Notes: generated from the sequence alone by a model not told the origin. A stretch of 64,000 nt of DNA from an uncultured Tenacibaculum sp. (GCF_947494125.1 NZ_CANLTU010000004.1:62001-126000); one strand, 5' to 3'. Positions 33,644 to 42,875 are shown, numbered from the stretch's first letter. Translations and numbers: made by a program.

Positions 33644-34302
33644 TCTCTCTTATCCTTACTCCCATTATCAAACCCAATCAAATTAAATAACTCACGCATT
33701 CGAGAACGTACTCGGTTGCCATAACGTTCTTCAATTTCTTTAGCATTTAAGTTTGTAGTACAATGCGTTTTAAACTTGTATTTTAAAAACAGTTCATGAC
33801 GAGAAAGTATGACTTCACCCATGACGTTACAGTCTTTACCAAAATAACGTCCTGTTGGTTCGATGCCTAAATCATCAAAACAATAAAAACGGCTATCGCC
33901 ATATTGCTCAATAATTTTATAGCCGATATGATTAAAAGCAAAAGTGACATTACGTGTAGGAATCATTTCGTAAGATTGGTAATGTGGTGTGATATGACGA
34001 ATAAGCTTCATCAAAGACGTTTTACCACAGCCTACAGGCCCAGAAAGCAAAACACCTTTATGTATATCAATATTCAATTTTTTACAGGCTTGCCAATCTC
34101 TAATTTGGTAATTACAAAGCTTGTAAAGTATCTCTCGGTCTTCTTTGTAGATTTTAAACTTCCTACCAAATAACAATTTTCCTTTGGCGTCCAGATACAC
34201 CAGAATCTTTTCAAAATCATAAAGGATATGATTTCCTTTTAGCTTGCCGAGTTCATAATGCTTGTCAGCTTCAAAAATGATATGTGGTGTTTTATTATTC
34301 AT
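33640..34302 (-). CDS. DnaC/IstB-like AAA+ ATPase
   Basis: A 220-residue ATPase. Walker A is LSGPVGCGKTSLMKL at about residue 88, Walker B is RFYCFDDLGIEP at about 140 and sensor-like CTTNLNAKEIEERYGNRVRS at about 182-201 with the Arg finger. This is the helicase-loader type found beside excision and replication genes in Bacteroidota elements. It is convergent with the E2-like gene (4-base overlap) and follows the HTH gene at 34339. Confidence 0.85.
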   Translation of the reverse strand: MNNKTPHIIFEADKHYELGKLKGNHILYDFEKILVYLDAKGKLLFGRKFKIYKEDREILYKLCNYQIRDWQACKKLNIDIHKGVLLSGPVGCGKTSLMKLIRHITPHYQSYEMIPTRNVTFAFNHIGYKIIEQYGDSRFYCFDDLGIEPTGRYFGKDCNVMGEVILSRHELFLKYKFKTHCTTNLNAKEIEERYGNRVRSRMRELFNLIGFDNGSKDKRD

Positions 34303-34338
34303 TTAGATTCAATCATGAGATTTCCACTTTCGTGGAAA

Positions 34339-34878
34339 CTAAAGAGGTTCGTTGTAATCCTTATCGGTAGTTGTCTTTAGGTTGTCCTGATATTGGTTAA
34401 CCGTTTGTTGTTTGTTCTGCTTTTTTGAATGGTTAGCATTTGAATTTTTAAAATTTTGCTGTTTGTTATTGTTTTTTTGGTTTGTTACTGTTTGTATATG
34501 TTTGTTTATAGATACCAGCGCTTGTCCATCGCTAGTACAATTTTTGGTCTGGCTAGAGTCCATTGCTAGTCCACCACTAGTACAAAAATTGAACATCCGA
34601 ATTTTGCTACCGTGAAATGAATTGTGTGAGGGCAAGTACTCAAAATAACTCCAATGATTTAATTCTCGAATGCAGCGATGATAGGTTGTTCTTGAACCAA
34701 TTTTCGAAAGCTTCATTACATCATCTCTATTAATGAAAAATTCATCTCTGAAAAAATTGTTATTCCACAAGTAGAACAAAGCAAAATACAAGCTTATATG
34801 TGTAGGATTTAATCGAGAATCTTTAGAAATATGCAAGAAAACGGCATTAAGGTGTTTTATGTAATTAACTTCTTCCAT
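34339..34878 (-). CDS. Winged-helix replication-type protein
   Basis: A 179-residue protein. Residues 1-100 form a winged-helix domain (FFINRDDVMKLSKIGSRTTY, HRCIRELNHW), and residues 115-179 are a low-complexity Asn/Gln/Lys-rich tail. In related elements such a gene precedes the DnaC-like ATPase and may act in element replication. A precise family is not assigned. Confidence 0.65.
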   Translation of the reverse strand: MEEVNYIKHLNAVFLHISKDSRLNPTHISLYFALFYLWNNNFFRDEFFINRDDVMKLSKIGSRTTYHRCIRELNHWSYFEYLPSHNSFHGSKIRMFNFCTSGGLAMDSSQTKNCTSDGQALVSINKHIQTVTNQKNNNKQQNFKNSNANHSKKQNKQQTVNQYQDNLKTTTDKDYNEPL

Positions 34879-34927
34879 AATATTATTAACAATAAAATGC
34901 CGATGCGCCAGCTGGCTCCTTCGTTAA

Positions 34928-34948
34928 AACAGTCCACTGGACTGTTTC
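34928..34948. repeat. Perfect 9-bp inverted repeat after the HTH excisionase gene
   Basis: AAACAGTCC (34928-34936) and GGACTGTTT (34940-34948) form a hairpin with a three-base loop. It lies 40 bases beyond the stop of the excisionase-like gene and could end that transcript or be a recombination-directionality or nicking site. Confidence 0.55.
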
Positions 34949-34987
34949 TTTACACTCGACCCTATAATTGATATTTTCCAAAACAGA

Positions 34988-35266
34988 TTAGAATTTGTTA
35001 TGAACTCTATTCTTTTCTAACACTTGCATTATTTCCTGATAATCATAATACAATACACCCCCAACCTTAGTATAAGGTAGTGTACCATTAATTCTCAAAT
35101 TTTGTAATGTTCCTGGAGAGATACCCAGTAAATCTCGTACTTCAGGGGATTTTAACCATTTCTTGGTTATTTCTCCAGATTGGTTGTTTAATAATTGTTT
35201 GATGTCGTCGAGTAATTCTATTTTAAAATCTCGAAGATCTTCTGTAGTTATAATTGTTGCTGCCAT
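34988..35266 (-). CDS. Excisionase-like HTH protein
   Basis: A 92-residue protein with a MerR-like HTH_17 domain: WLKSPEVRDLLGISPGTLQN and LPYTKVGGVLYYDYQEIMQV. This is the usual small Xis-like factor of CTnDOT-type elements, which directs the integrase to excision. Confidence 0.88.
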   Translation of the reverse strand: MAATIITTEDLRDFKIELLDDIKQLLNNQSGEITKKWLKSPEVRDLLGISPGTLQNLRINGTLPYTKVGGVLYYDYQEIMQVLEKNRVHNKF

Positions 35267-35507
35267 AGTAAAACGATTTAAAAAGTAAAGCCGCCAAGGA
35301 TTCTTAATTTTTAAATGACGACTTTACCCAGATTTGACTTTCGTTTTACAAAGTTGGAGTGATTTGATGGGTTTTATTCAATAGTTGTACCTATAGTGGG
35401 TGATTTTTCTTGGGCATTTTTTCAAGTGCAAATTGAGATACTTTGATTTTTTTGATTCCATGTCAGAACAGCAAAAACATTCAAATAATATTAAAACAGT
35501 TATAAAA

Positions 35508-35530
35508 TAAAAAACACCCAAATTGGGTGT
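35508..35530 (-). terminator. Terminator of rteC
   Basis: ACACCCA (35514-35520) pairs with TGGGTGT (35524-35530), and a T-run follows on the minus strand. It sits 13 bases after the rteC stop. Confidence 0.8.
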
Positions 35531-35542
35531 AACTATGGTGTT

Positions 35543-36382
35543 TTATTCGTCAGATTTTTCTATGTAATCTAAAAAGGATGTTTTGAGTTTATCTAAATAT
35601 TTCGTTTGGTTAATTTTTCTAGATTTAATTTCTATAAATGTATGATAGTAATTCCCTAAATCAACTTTAAAAATGCGTTCAGCTATTCTTGCAATATCTT
35701 TTATTTCGGCTGTTCCTTTGTTAACAGAACCACTAGCGTATAAAGCATAGACTAATTCTATTAAATCAGTTTTATTTCCTGTCCAAACTATATTACCTTG
35801 CTTTTGTTGCTGTATTAAATGATAGCCATTATTTTCTAACTTATCTATTTCTTTTTTTATATACACAATAAGCATATCATAAGCTTGAATGGTAGCCACA
35901 GATGTATCATGACTTGTTGAAAATTCGTCGTCGGTATAAAAATGATAAGTATCTGGAAATAAGCGAATATCTTCTTGTCCTCTTAAAAAATATTGTTTAT
36001 CAAATACAGTTGAATTTCTTCTATAATAGAGACAAAAATCTAAATTATGATTAAAATACTCTTGCAGTTTATTTACTTCATTACTTAAAAATTTAATCTG
36101 ATTTTTTGTGCTGCTCTTTGGTCGTCTATTTTCAATGCAAAACAACTTAACATAATAAATAAGCCTACTATATACCTTTGGTTTTATTTTTTTGAAGAAA
36201 TAAATTTCATCTTGCTTTGTTTTGAATTGATTATCCACTACAATATTTCGGATTTTCTTTAGTGTTTCTTTAGAAATTTCAATTCCTTTTTCAGCTCGTT
36301 TTAAGACATCATCTATCTCTACTTCGAGTATTTCAAGAGTAGTTACTAGTTGTTTTTGTATTTTTTCACAATCATTAATCAT
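35543..36382 (-). CDS. rteC: RteC-like regulator of element excision
   Basis: A 279-residue protein matching RteC, which activates excision genes in CTnDOT. The recognisable parts are YFLRGQEDIRLFPDTYHFYT (about residues 124-143) and the winged-helix end WTGNKTDLIELVYALYASGS and FKVDLGNYYHTFIEIKSRK. The ATG at 36380-36382 is used; an upstream TTG adds six residues. The rteA/rteB two-component genes are not present. It is the last gene clearly belonging to the element on this side. Confidence 0.87.
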   Translation of the reverse strand: MINDCEKIQKQLVTTLEILEVEIDDVLKRAEKGIEISKETLKKIRNIVVDNQFKTKQDEIYFFKKIKPKVYSRLIYYVKLFCIENRRPKSSTKNQIKFLSNEVNKLQEYFNHNLDFCLYYRRNSTVFDKQYFLRGQEDIRLFPDTYHFYTDDEFSTSHDTSVATIQAYDMLIVYIKKEIDKLENNGYHLIQQQKQGNIVWTGNKTDLIELVYALYASGSVNKGTAEIKDIARIAERIFKVDLGNYYHTFIEIKSRKINQTKYLDKLKTSFLDYIEKSDE

Positions 36383-36390
36383 TTTATACA

Positions 36391-36419
36391 AAAAAAGCAA
36401 TCAATTAAAAAGATTGCTT
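36391..36419 (-). terminator. Terminator ahead of rteC
   Basis: AAGCAATC (36395-36402) pairs with GATTGCTT (36412-36419) and is followed on the minus strand by a T-run. It ends the transcript of the lipoprotein gene at 36464. Confidence 0.8.
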
Positions 36420-36463
36420 AAGGTTAGATTATTCTTTTTTATTTAATCTTATTTAATCCTTTT

Positions 36464-37387
36464 CTATTTTTCATATTTCTTAAATCCATCTAATACCTCT
36501 TTAGATGGTGCTTTCATAATTTCATCGACGGTATTCTTTACTAAAGCATAACCACTAGGTAATTGCTCTAACAGTTGCTTTTTATTGTCAACTTTCCATT
36601 CTTGTTCGGCAATGTTTCCATAAGGTTCTTGCAAATTCCAATACGTACTAATCAACCAATATGCAAACTCCTGAACAATCACGCGCTGATAAGCTTCTTT
36701 ACCATCTGCAACCATATCACTATAACTACTTACGTTATATAACCCTTTTTCTATAGCAGTATTCATTACTTTGGTAATTTCAGAATTTCCCTCAGTAAAA
36801 CTCCATTGTTCAGGATACACAAAATGAAGGCCTATGTCGGTAATAAAGTGTAATAGATGCTCTACTACTTCCATGGCTTGTCTTCTTTCTACATTAGTCA
36901 TAATAACATCGCAGACACTATATTTATCGCTCATAAAAGCCTCGTCTAATCCTTTATTAGTATCTTCTGATGCAGAATCATGGTGTTCGCTTAAAACAGG
37001 AATTAATGAACCGTATTGAATAAATGTATTTAATACTTCTTGTTGTTTTTTAATATCTATTCCATCACCTTGAGGAAACATTTGGTGATAGGTAGTGGCA
37101 ACTTCCTGTAAAAATTCATCAGAGACATTGCCCATAGCTGCAAAAATAGTCCCATAGGTTTCCATGCGTTTTGGAAATACTTTAAATTCTAAACTTGCAG
37201 TAATCTTCACAATTTTGTTATTAACATCTACTGTCTTATTATTCAAAGGCTTTTTCAAAACTGCCCACCCTAACTTATCATTAGCTTTTTTTTCAGAAGC
37301 ATTTTTACAACTAATTACAACTATCAAAACTATAGAAGTTAATGTGTAAGCAATTTTTTTAGTTAATGCTAAATTGATTGTTTTCAT
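36464..37387 (-). CDS. Secreted lipoprotein, unknown; EHLLH-type motif
   Basis: A 307-residue protein with a lipoprotein signal (VVISC, Cys about 27). The body is helical, with EVVEHLLHFITDIGLHF near residue 170. The arrangement E-x3-H-F/L-I/V-x3-G also occurs in the two proteins encoded just upstream, in similar position, so the three are probably distant relatives. Metal binding is possible but not shown. No family was recognised. Confidence 0.6.
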   Translation of the reverse strand: MKTINLALTKKIAYTLTSIVLIVVISCKNASEKKANDKLGWAVLKKPLNNKTVDVNNKIVKITASLEFKVFPKRMETYGTIFAAMGNVSDEFLQEVATTYHQMFPQGDGIDIKKQQEVLNTFIQYGSLIPVLSEHHDSASEDTNKGLDEAFMSDKYSVCDVIMTNVERRQAMEVVEHLLHFITDIGLHFVYPEQWSFTEGNSEITKVMNTAIEKGLYNVSSYSDMVADGKEAYQRVIVQEFAYWLISTYWNLQEPYGNIAEQEWKVDNKKQLLEQLPSGYALVKNTVDEIMKAPSKEVLDGFKKYEK

Positions 37388-37430
37388 AAATTAATTATTT
37401 AGATTTAAATGCATTTCCTTTTTTGTATAA

Positions 37431-38852
37431 CTATAGTTTTAGAATCTGGTCTTTGAATTTTAATTTCTCAACATTTCTTAATGTATTTGATCCATCTCGT
37501 TTGCTTATTTTATCGTTTACGTTGATAACTCCAGCTCTTGTACTGATAGTATATTCGCTTTTATTACCCGAGAAAATAATAATATTGTCTCCTTTATTTC
37601 CCGTAATATCATTATCTAATTCATTTACTATTACAGAAGTATTATTAGCACCTAAAAGCGTAATATCCTTTAAATATCTTGAGTGATGTGTATAAGGGAT
37701 GCTTTCATTAAAAGATAAAGAGAATGTGCCTTTAAAACCTGAATCAATTCTAGCATTATAGGTTAAATAGGGATGAAAGAACGTATTATCCATAATTGCA
37801 GCACCTTTAGGGTCTTTTGCAGCAATATCAGCTCTGGTTTTAGCAATATACCCTCCCCACATACCATGTGTTTCACTTCCTTGCCAAGCGCCCCATAATC
37901 CGTAATAAGAATCTATTACTGATGCTAAGTATTCTTGAGTCAAACTGTTCTCTTCGTCCCACTCTTTTACAATATTCGTAAAACGAGGGCCTGAAGCCCA
38001 TAATTTATTTGATAATGCATATTTTTGTGCTGTGCGTATTTCTTTTTGATATTCTGGAGCAGTACCAGGTCTCGTATTGGGGCCATCTACACCAATACCA
38101 TTATCATGCACAAAATGTAAAATTTCTTCATAAGAGGCATCTCTATGATCAAAATCTTGATTTACATACCAAGAATGGCCTTCTACTTGCATTTCATTTT
38201 TAAATAGTGGCTGTGCATCTACTTCAATCTTATTACTACCATCATCTTGACCGTTCATTAAAGCTAAAACGGCATTGTTCTCGGTCATTTTATTAGCTAT
38301 TTTCCCTTTATTAGACCCGTATTTTGAGCCTGGATAGTCTTTTAAAAAATGCTCTAAAATACTTCTGCTACGTACAGCTTGTTCGTTTGTTACATCATCT
38401 TGTATAACGATATGAATTGCTTTGCCATTGGGAGCAATAACTTTGGTATAACGGTTAAAGTTATTAACATACTCCTTTCCTAAACTTTTAGGAACTGCTT
38501 CAATACCTAACGAAGGATCAATTACATTTTTAGTAGATGTTTTTACTTTTTTAGATTTAGTTGAAGCTTGTGCTTTCCTATTTTTTACAATGACCAATAC
38601 TTGAAACTCTCCTTTATCGTTTACATACATTTTTGGAGTAAATTCCTGATTCATTATTTTAGACATAACCGCTGAAAATTTGGTTTTGGTACCATCTTCA
38701 TAATACACGGGTAGTGCATCTGTAGGTGGCTGCCTTGTCATAAGTTCATTCATGGTTAGCAACTTTAACCCTTTAGGGACAAAAGAATAGTCTTGAGCGT
38801 TAACTGCTATAGTAGAAAATAAAACTGCTATAATTAATACTATTTTTTTCAT
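37431..38852 (-). CDS. Secreted protein with EEILH motif and RTX-like C-terminus
   Basis: A 473-residue secreted protein (signal peptide 1-19, NAQ). Residues 21-90 align without gaps to the neighbouring 349-residue protein (LLTMNELM and PTDALPVY). The central domain holds DASYEEILHFVHDNGIG, a candidate metal site. The C-terminal 60 residues (NIIIFSGNKSEYTIS to NTLRNVEKLKFKDQILKL) resemble the closing repeat of RTX-type calcium-binding proteins. The enzymatic role is unknown; extracellular peptide or glycan work is a guess from context. Confidence 0.65.
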   Translation of the reverse strand: MKKIVLIIAVLFSTIAVNAQDYSFVPKGLKLLTMNELMTRQPPTDALPVYYEDGTKTKFSAVMSKIMNQEFTPKMYVNDKGEFQVLVIVKNRKAQASTKSKKVKTSTKNVIDPSLGIEAVPKSLGKEYVNNFNRYTKVIAPNGKAIHIVIQDDVTNEQAVRSRSILEHFLKDYPGSKYGSNKGKIANKMTENNAVLALMNGQDDGSNKIEVDAQPLFKNEMQVEGHSWYVNQDFDHRDASYEEILHFVHDNGIGVDGPNTRPGTAPEYQKEIRTAQKYALSNKLWASGPRFTNIVKEWDEENSLTQEYLASVIDSYYGLWGAWQGSETHGMWGGYIAKTRADIAAKDPKGAAIMDNTFFHPYLTYNARIDSGFKGTFSLSFNESIPYTHHSRYLKDITLLGANNTSVIVNELDNDITGNKGDNIIIFSGNKSEYTISTRAGVINVNDKISKRDGSNTLRNVEKLKFKDQILKL

Positions 38853-38872
38853 GTCTCTTTGATTTTTAAATT

Positions 38873-39922
38873 TTATTTAATGCCTGAATATTTAATATTC
38901 TGTTGATACTTATAATTACCATTTGGCCACATATGTATTGGATATACATATTGATCCGATTCAAATAATTTTATAATTTCTGGTAATTTTTCTTGAAGTG
39001 CTTTTCTTGTTTTTACTCGCATTTCATCTGAAAACAAGTCTGCTTGAGAATCGAGATAGGCTGCTGATGCCAAATAGACAAATTCTATAGTTTTACACTC
39101 ATCATCGCAGGTTTCATCATCGTATGCATAAAGACCATTATCATTTGCATACTTCCAGATTTTAAACAATGTACTACCTACATTTCTTTGATAACTGAAT
39201 ACTTTAGGTAGCATTTTTACAAATCCAGCATTCATAATAAGATGGTGTACTTCTTCTTGAGAAGCATCTCTTCTCCTTGGGTTATTTGTTTCTTCTGCAG
39301 ATAAGTCTTGTAATTCGCTATCTGGAAACGCTGAAAAGAGCTCACTATACTGTCTATTACCAAAACCTTTGTCTGACATAAGGATAACAGGTTTCGTTTT
39401 TTTAAGGGTATTTAAAAGGTTTATATCATCAATTTTACCATCTTGATCATTATCTAACCATTGCGCAGCCACTTGAGCTGCATGCTTAAGCTTGACATCA
39501 GGCACATTTTTGGTTCCATAAATTGTATAGGCATCAAAAACGACTGCTGATTTAACAAAATATCCAACTGGTGAGCTTGATAGTTTGTTTTTTTGATCTT
39601 TAAATTCATCTGGAACATTGTTTTTACCTTTTTTATTACTAGTTTTCTTTTTTTTCTTAACTATCATAACTTTAAAATTCCCGTTGTCGTCTACATACAT
39701 AAGTGGTTCTAATTCTTCACTCATTATTTTAGGTATTATTGCCGAAAATGTTGTTTTAGTACCATCTTCAAAATACACAGGAAGCGCATCTGTAGGGGGT
39801 GGCTTAGACATAAGTTCTTGTATGGTTAGTAATTTTAATCTTTTATCAACAAAAGGATAATCCTGAGCATATGTCAATAACGTCACTAATAGTAAACATG
39901 CAATTAATATGACTTTTTTCAT
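38873..39922 (-). CDS. Secreted protein with EEVHH motif, paralogue of the neighbour
   Basis: A 349-residue secreted protein (signal peptide 1-19, YAQ). Residues 21-90 match the 473-residue neighbour. DNDQDGKIDD near residue 155 is EF-hand-like. DASQEEVHHLIMNAGF mirrors DASYEEILHFVHDNGIG in the neighbour, so the metal-like motif is shared while the C-terminus differs. Twenty bases separate the two genes, and they are probably a tandem duplication followed by divergence. Confidence 0.65.
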   Translation of the reverse strand: MKKVILIACLLLVTLLTYAQDYPFVDKRLKLLTIQELMSKPPPTDALPVYFEDGTKTTFSAIIPKIMSEELEPLMYVDDNGNFKVMIVKKKKKTSNKKGKNNVPDEFKDQKNKLSSSPVGYFVKSAVVFDAYTIYGTKNVPDVKLKHAAQVAAQWLDNDQDGKIDDINLLNTLKKTKPVILMSDKGFGNRQYSELFSAFPDSELQDLSAEETNNPRRRDASQEEVHHLIMNAGFVKMLPKVFSYQRNVGSTLFKIWKYANDNGLYAYDDETCDDECKTIEFVYLASAAYLDSQADLFSDEMRVKTRKALQEKLPEIIKLFESDQYVYPIHMWPNGNYKYQQNIKYSGIK

Positions 39923-39974
39923 ATTATTAATTATTTAGAGCAAAAGTAAACCTCTTATATAATTTGTTTATAAA

Positions 39975-40008
39975 AATTAAGTTCGAATGAGCTTATCCGA
40001 ACTTAATT
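39975..40008 (-). terminator. Hairpin at the end of the SnoaL-like pseudogene
   Basis: A perfect 11-bp inverted repeat (AATTAAGTTCG 39975-39985, CGAACTTAATT 39998-40008) with a T-rich minus-strand flank, overlapping the old stop codon of the pseudogene. Confidence 0.6.
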
Positions 40009-40485
40009 ATTTTCTTGAAGTAAGTTGTTTTTTCTCAAATCCTGAAAGAAGCATTTTTGTTCTTTCGTTCATTTTAGTTTTAAAAAACGATGTCCCTCCC
40101 AATAAAAATCCTTTAAAACCTAAAGCTTATTTTGCCCAACTATGCAGGCTAAAAACGTCTATATGTTCAATAATTTTATCGTTTTTCAACTTAAAACTAG
40201 CGTTTACCTTATTATGAACTTTTCTTCCTGTTTTTGTATAAATATAAATGGTTTGCCAATTGGCATAAGCTAGGTCATCTATATATTCTATATTAGAAAC
40301 TTTAACAATTACATCTTCTTTTTTTGAGAACCACATAACAATTTTCACATGTTTTTGGCTTTATCTCCTTTTAATGTTCCAAATGCTGGGTCATTGAATA
40401 CAATATCTTCATGGTAACACTGTACCATAGCTTCTGCATCTATTTTTGAGAATGCTTTATAAAAATTTTCAATTATTGTTTTCAT
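40007..40485 (-). pseudogene. Broken SnoaL/NTF2-like gene
   Basis: The ATG at 40485 opens MKTIIENFYKAFSKIDAEAM and VQCYHEDIVFNDPAFGTL, an NTF2/SnoaL-like start, which ends at a TGA where the family has Trp (...KNM-stop). After a one-base shift in an A-run the frame continues as SNIEYIDDLAYANWQTIYIY and TKTGRKVHNKVNASFKL to SLHSWAK, then hits a TAA in place of Gln, after which ALGFKGFLLGG to QLTSRK is still open. Three separate lesions make it non-functional. Confidence 0.88.
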
Positions 40486-40534
40486 CAGCTTATAGCTTCT
40501 CAATTAGCAAAAAAGTTTTAAAATTCCAATTTCC

Positions 40535-42277
40535 TTAAAACACTACAATTAACTCTTCTTTTGAAATTTTTTTATCACCGTTGGTATCAATAGATTCAAA
40601 TTGACTTTTATATTGATTTGGAACTTCTTCTTTTACCAAAAAACCATCTTTATTTTTATCGAGGCTATTAAAAATGTTCTCGAATTCTTTTGGAAATGTT
40701 TTCGTTTTAGTGATTTCTTTAGCCCCACTTGCAATAAATAATGGTGTCACTGCGCTATCTTTATTTCTTAATTCTTCACCAGAATAAATAACGCCTCGTT
40801 TTACGACATAAAAAGGCGTATTCCAAGATTTGACAGATACTAATGGATTGTTTTCGTAAACAAGAAATGATCCATCTTTACCAATTGTTATTTTACCTAA
40901 TTCTTTTTCAAAACCAGTTGCTTCTGCATTTACAATAGCTGCAGCGTTTAATGTTTGAAAAGGCGTCATTCCAATTTTATCATTTAATAAGCGATATTCT
41001 ATATGTGCTCCAATAACACCAGCTTCATTCTGCACTACATCACTACCAGCTGCAATTTTAACTCCAGCTCTATAGGCAGCACTTGCAAGTACCTGTGGTA
41101 ATGTTAATTTCTCTCTTTTCACTCCATCTTCTTCATATACCGCCAGTGTAACGTCCAAAATAGAATTATACTTCACCATTTCTTTCCAAAGTTTGGCTCC
41201 GCCTTTTTTATTGATAATTTCTTCTGTTGGATTTGATATATCTTCTTTATTTAAATCAATAACGCCTTCAATCATATCGGCATGCGAAAGCACTTGCACA
41301 CCACCCTGAACTGTATTTAATGCATTGGCTGGTGTTGTCGCCAAATGTGACCAGACTTTCAATCCTGCTTTTTTTGCTGCTATTGCAACCCTCTTTACCG
41401 TTTCTGCATCAACATCAAAATACATTTTTACACCTGTAGAGCCAATACCTTTTACTCGTTGCATCAAGGCTGTAAGGTCTATATCTTTACTGACTTCATG
41501 AGCCCAAGGACCTGTTCCCATTTTTACACCTAACGATGATGCAATAATACGAGGGTCTCCAAAAAATTGAGAACCTGCTAAAATACTAGAATAATGAATA
41601 TCTGGACTCAATATTTGCCCAGTTAGTGCTTGTCTTGAATAATAAACAAGTGCTCGTCCATCTCCGCCCATATCACGAACTCCTAAAATACCTTTCCCCA
41701 ACATCTTTCTTAAATGTTTTGAAGCATCTACATAAGTTGTACTATTTGGATCTGTAGCTAAATGTACATGAGCGTCTATAAGACCTGGCATTACATATTT
41801 ACCTTTTAAATCTACAATAGTAGCATCAGATGGGTAATTGCCATTAGAACCTTTTTTAATACCAGATATTTTACCATCTGTAAGTATTATTGTGGTGTTT
41901 TTCTCTACTTTAGTGCTAGAACCATCAATAAGGTTTACATTTTTAAAAACAGTAACTTGTGGTTTCTCTTCTTTAACTCCTGCTATCGCAATTTCACCTG
42001 ATAACATTTTATTGATATATTCTTTTAGTTTATTAGATTTACTGCTATCCAGTATTATTTTTAATGCTGCTTTTTTTAAGTCATCATTTGGTGCTTGTTT
42101 TACAATCTGTGCAATATTTTCACTAACACTATCTAAATCGTTATTTTCGGCTAGTCTATCTAAACCTATAGTCATTTCTATAAGTTGGGTCTTAATAGCT
42201 CCTGGAATTTCTGTTTGACTGTAGGATAATTGATGTACTCCTAAAGTAATTAATACTATTACTACTATTTTTTTCAT
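40535..42277 (-). CDS. Secreted amidohydrolase with EF-hand tail
   Basis: A 580-residue secreted metal-dependent hydrolase of the imidazolonepropionase-like amidohydrolase superfamily. Signal peptide 1-20; residues 21-105 are a helical domain. The amidohydrolase barrel covers about 110-505, with DAHVHLA as the HxH metal pair, ...KVWSHLAT and LSHADM as further His ligands, and AAGSDVVQN as the metal Asp. Residues 525-580 hold two EF-hands (DKNKDGFLVKEE, DTNGDKKISKEE). The first 105 and last 55 residues match the next gene, which has no barrel. Relatives hydrolyse dipeptides or acyl-amino acids. Confidence 0.85.
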   Translation of the reverse strand: MKKIVVIVLITLGVHQLSYSQTEIPGAIKTQLIEMTIGLDRLAENNDLDSVSENIAQIVKQAPNDDLKKAALKIILDSSKSNKLKEYINKMLSGEIAIAGVKEEKPQVTVFKNVNLIDGSSTKVEKNTTIILTDGKISGIKKGSNGNYPSDATIVDLKGKYVMPGLIDAHVHLATDPNSTTYVDASKHLRKMLGKGILGVRDMGGDGRALVYYSRQALTGQILSPDIHYSSILAGSQFFGDPRIIASSLGVKMGTGPWAHEVSKDIDLTALMQRVKGIGSTGVKMYFDVDAETVKRVAIAAKKAGLKVWSHLATTPANALNTVQGGVQVLSHADMIEGVIDLNKEDISNPTEEIINKKGGAKLWKEMVKYNSILDVTLAVYEEDGVKREKLTLPQVLASAAYRAGVKIAAGSDVVQNEAGVIGAHIEYRLLNDKIGMTPFQTLNAAAIVNAEATGFEKELGKITIGKDGSFLVYENNPLVSVKSWNTPFYVVKRGVIYSGEELRNKDSAVTPLFIASGAKEITKTKTFPKEFENIFNSLDKNKDGFLVKEEVPNQYKSQFESIDTNGDKKISKEELIVVF

Positions 42278-42315
42278 TTTATTATATTTTAAAAATTAAT
42301 TTATAACTAGTCTTC

Positions 42316-42783
42316 TTAAAATACTTTTACTAGTTCTTCTTTGGAAATTTTTTTATCACCATTGGCGTCAATAGTTTCAAATTGACTCTTATATTGATTA
42401 GGAACCTCTTCTTTTACCAAAAAACCATCTTCGTTTTTATCAAGGCCCGTAAACATATCTTCAAATCTTTTTGAATATTTGCTTTTCTTTTTATCTTTCT
42501 TAACATTATTTCTTGACAATACTTTCTCTGCATGTTTTCTTACTTTCGCAGAAGATGTATTTTCTAATATTAATTTTAAAGCTTCTTTTTTCATTTCTGC
42601 ATTCGGTGCGTTGCTTAACAACTCAGTAATTTTTGTTTCTATTACTTTAGTATCTTTTTCTGAATCCAACTGTTTTGTTAAATCAATGATCATTGATTTA
42701 ACTTCTGAAGGCATTACCATTTGCCCAAAAGTAATTTGACTTGACCCTAACATTACAAGTAATACAACAATAACTTTTTTCAT
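42316..42783 (-). CDS. Secreted EF-hand protein lacking the amidohydrolase barrel
   Basis: A 155-residue secreted protein. Signal peptide 1-20; residues 21-95 match the helical N-terminal domain of the 580-residue amidohydrolase, and 100-155 match its EF-hand tail (DKNEDGFLVKEEVPNQYKSQ, DANGDKKISKEEL). It is thus the same protein without the 400-residue catalytic domain. It may bind calcium and a common partner. The first of the five palindromes lies 26 bases before its ATG. Confidence 0.8.
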   Translation of the reverse strand: MKKVIVVLLVMLGSSQITFGQMVMPSEVKSMIIDLTKQLDSEKDTKVIETKITELLSNAPNAEMKKEALKLILENTSSAKVRKHAEKVLSRNNVKKDKKKSKYSKRFEDMFTGLDKNEDGFLVKEEVPNQYKSQFETIDANGDKKISKEELVKVF

Positions 42784-42808
42784 TTTTTATTAGTTTAAAT
42801 TTATTTAT

Positions 42809-42827
42809 TAGTTGCAAAATACAACTA
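42809..42827. promoter_or_regulatory. MarR-type palindrome, site 1 of 5
   Basis: TAGTTG, seven bases, CAACTA; located upstream of the EF-hand/amidohydrolase unit. The half-sites are perfect inverses. Confidence 0.75.
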
Positions 42828-42875
42828 TTTTTATATTTGACGAAGAATCATCCTTTTTGTTACATTAAAATTATG

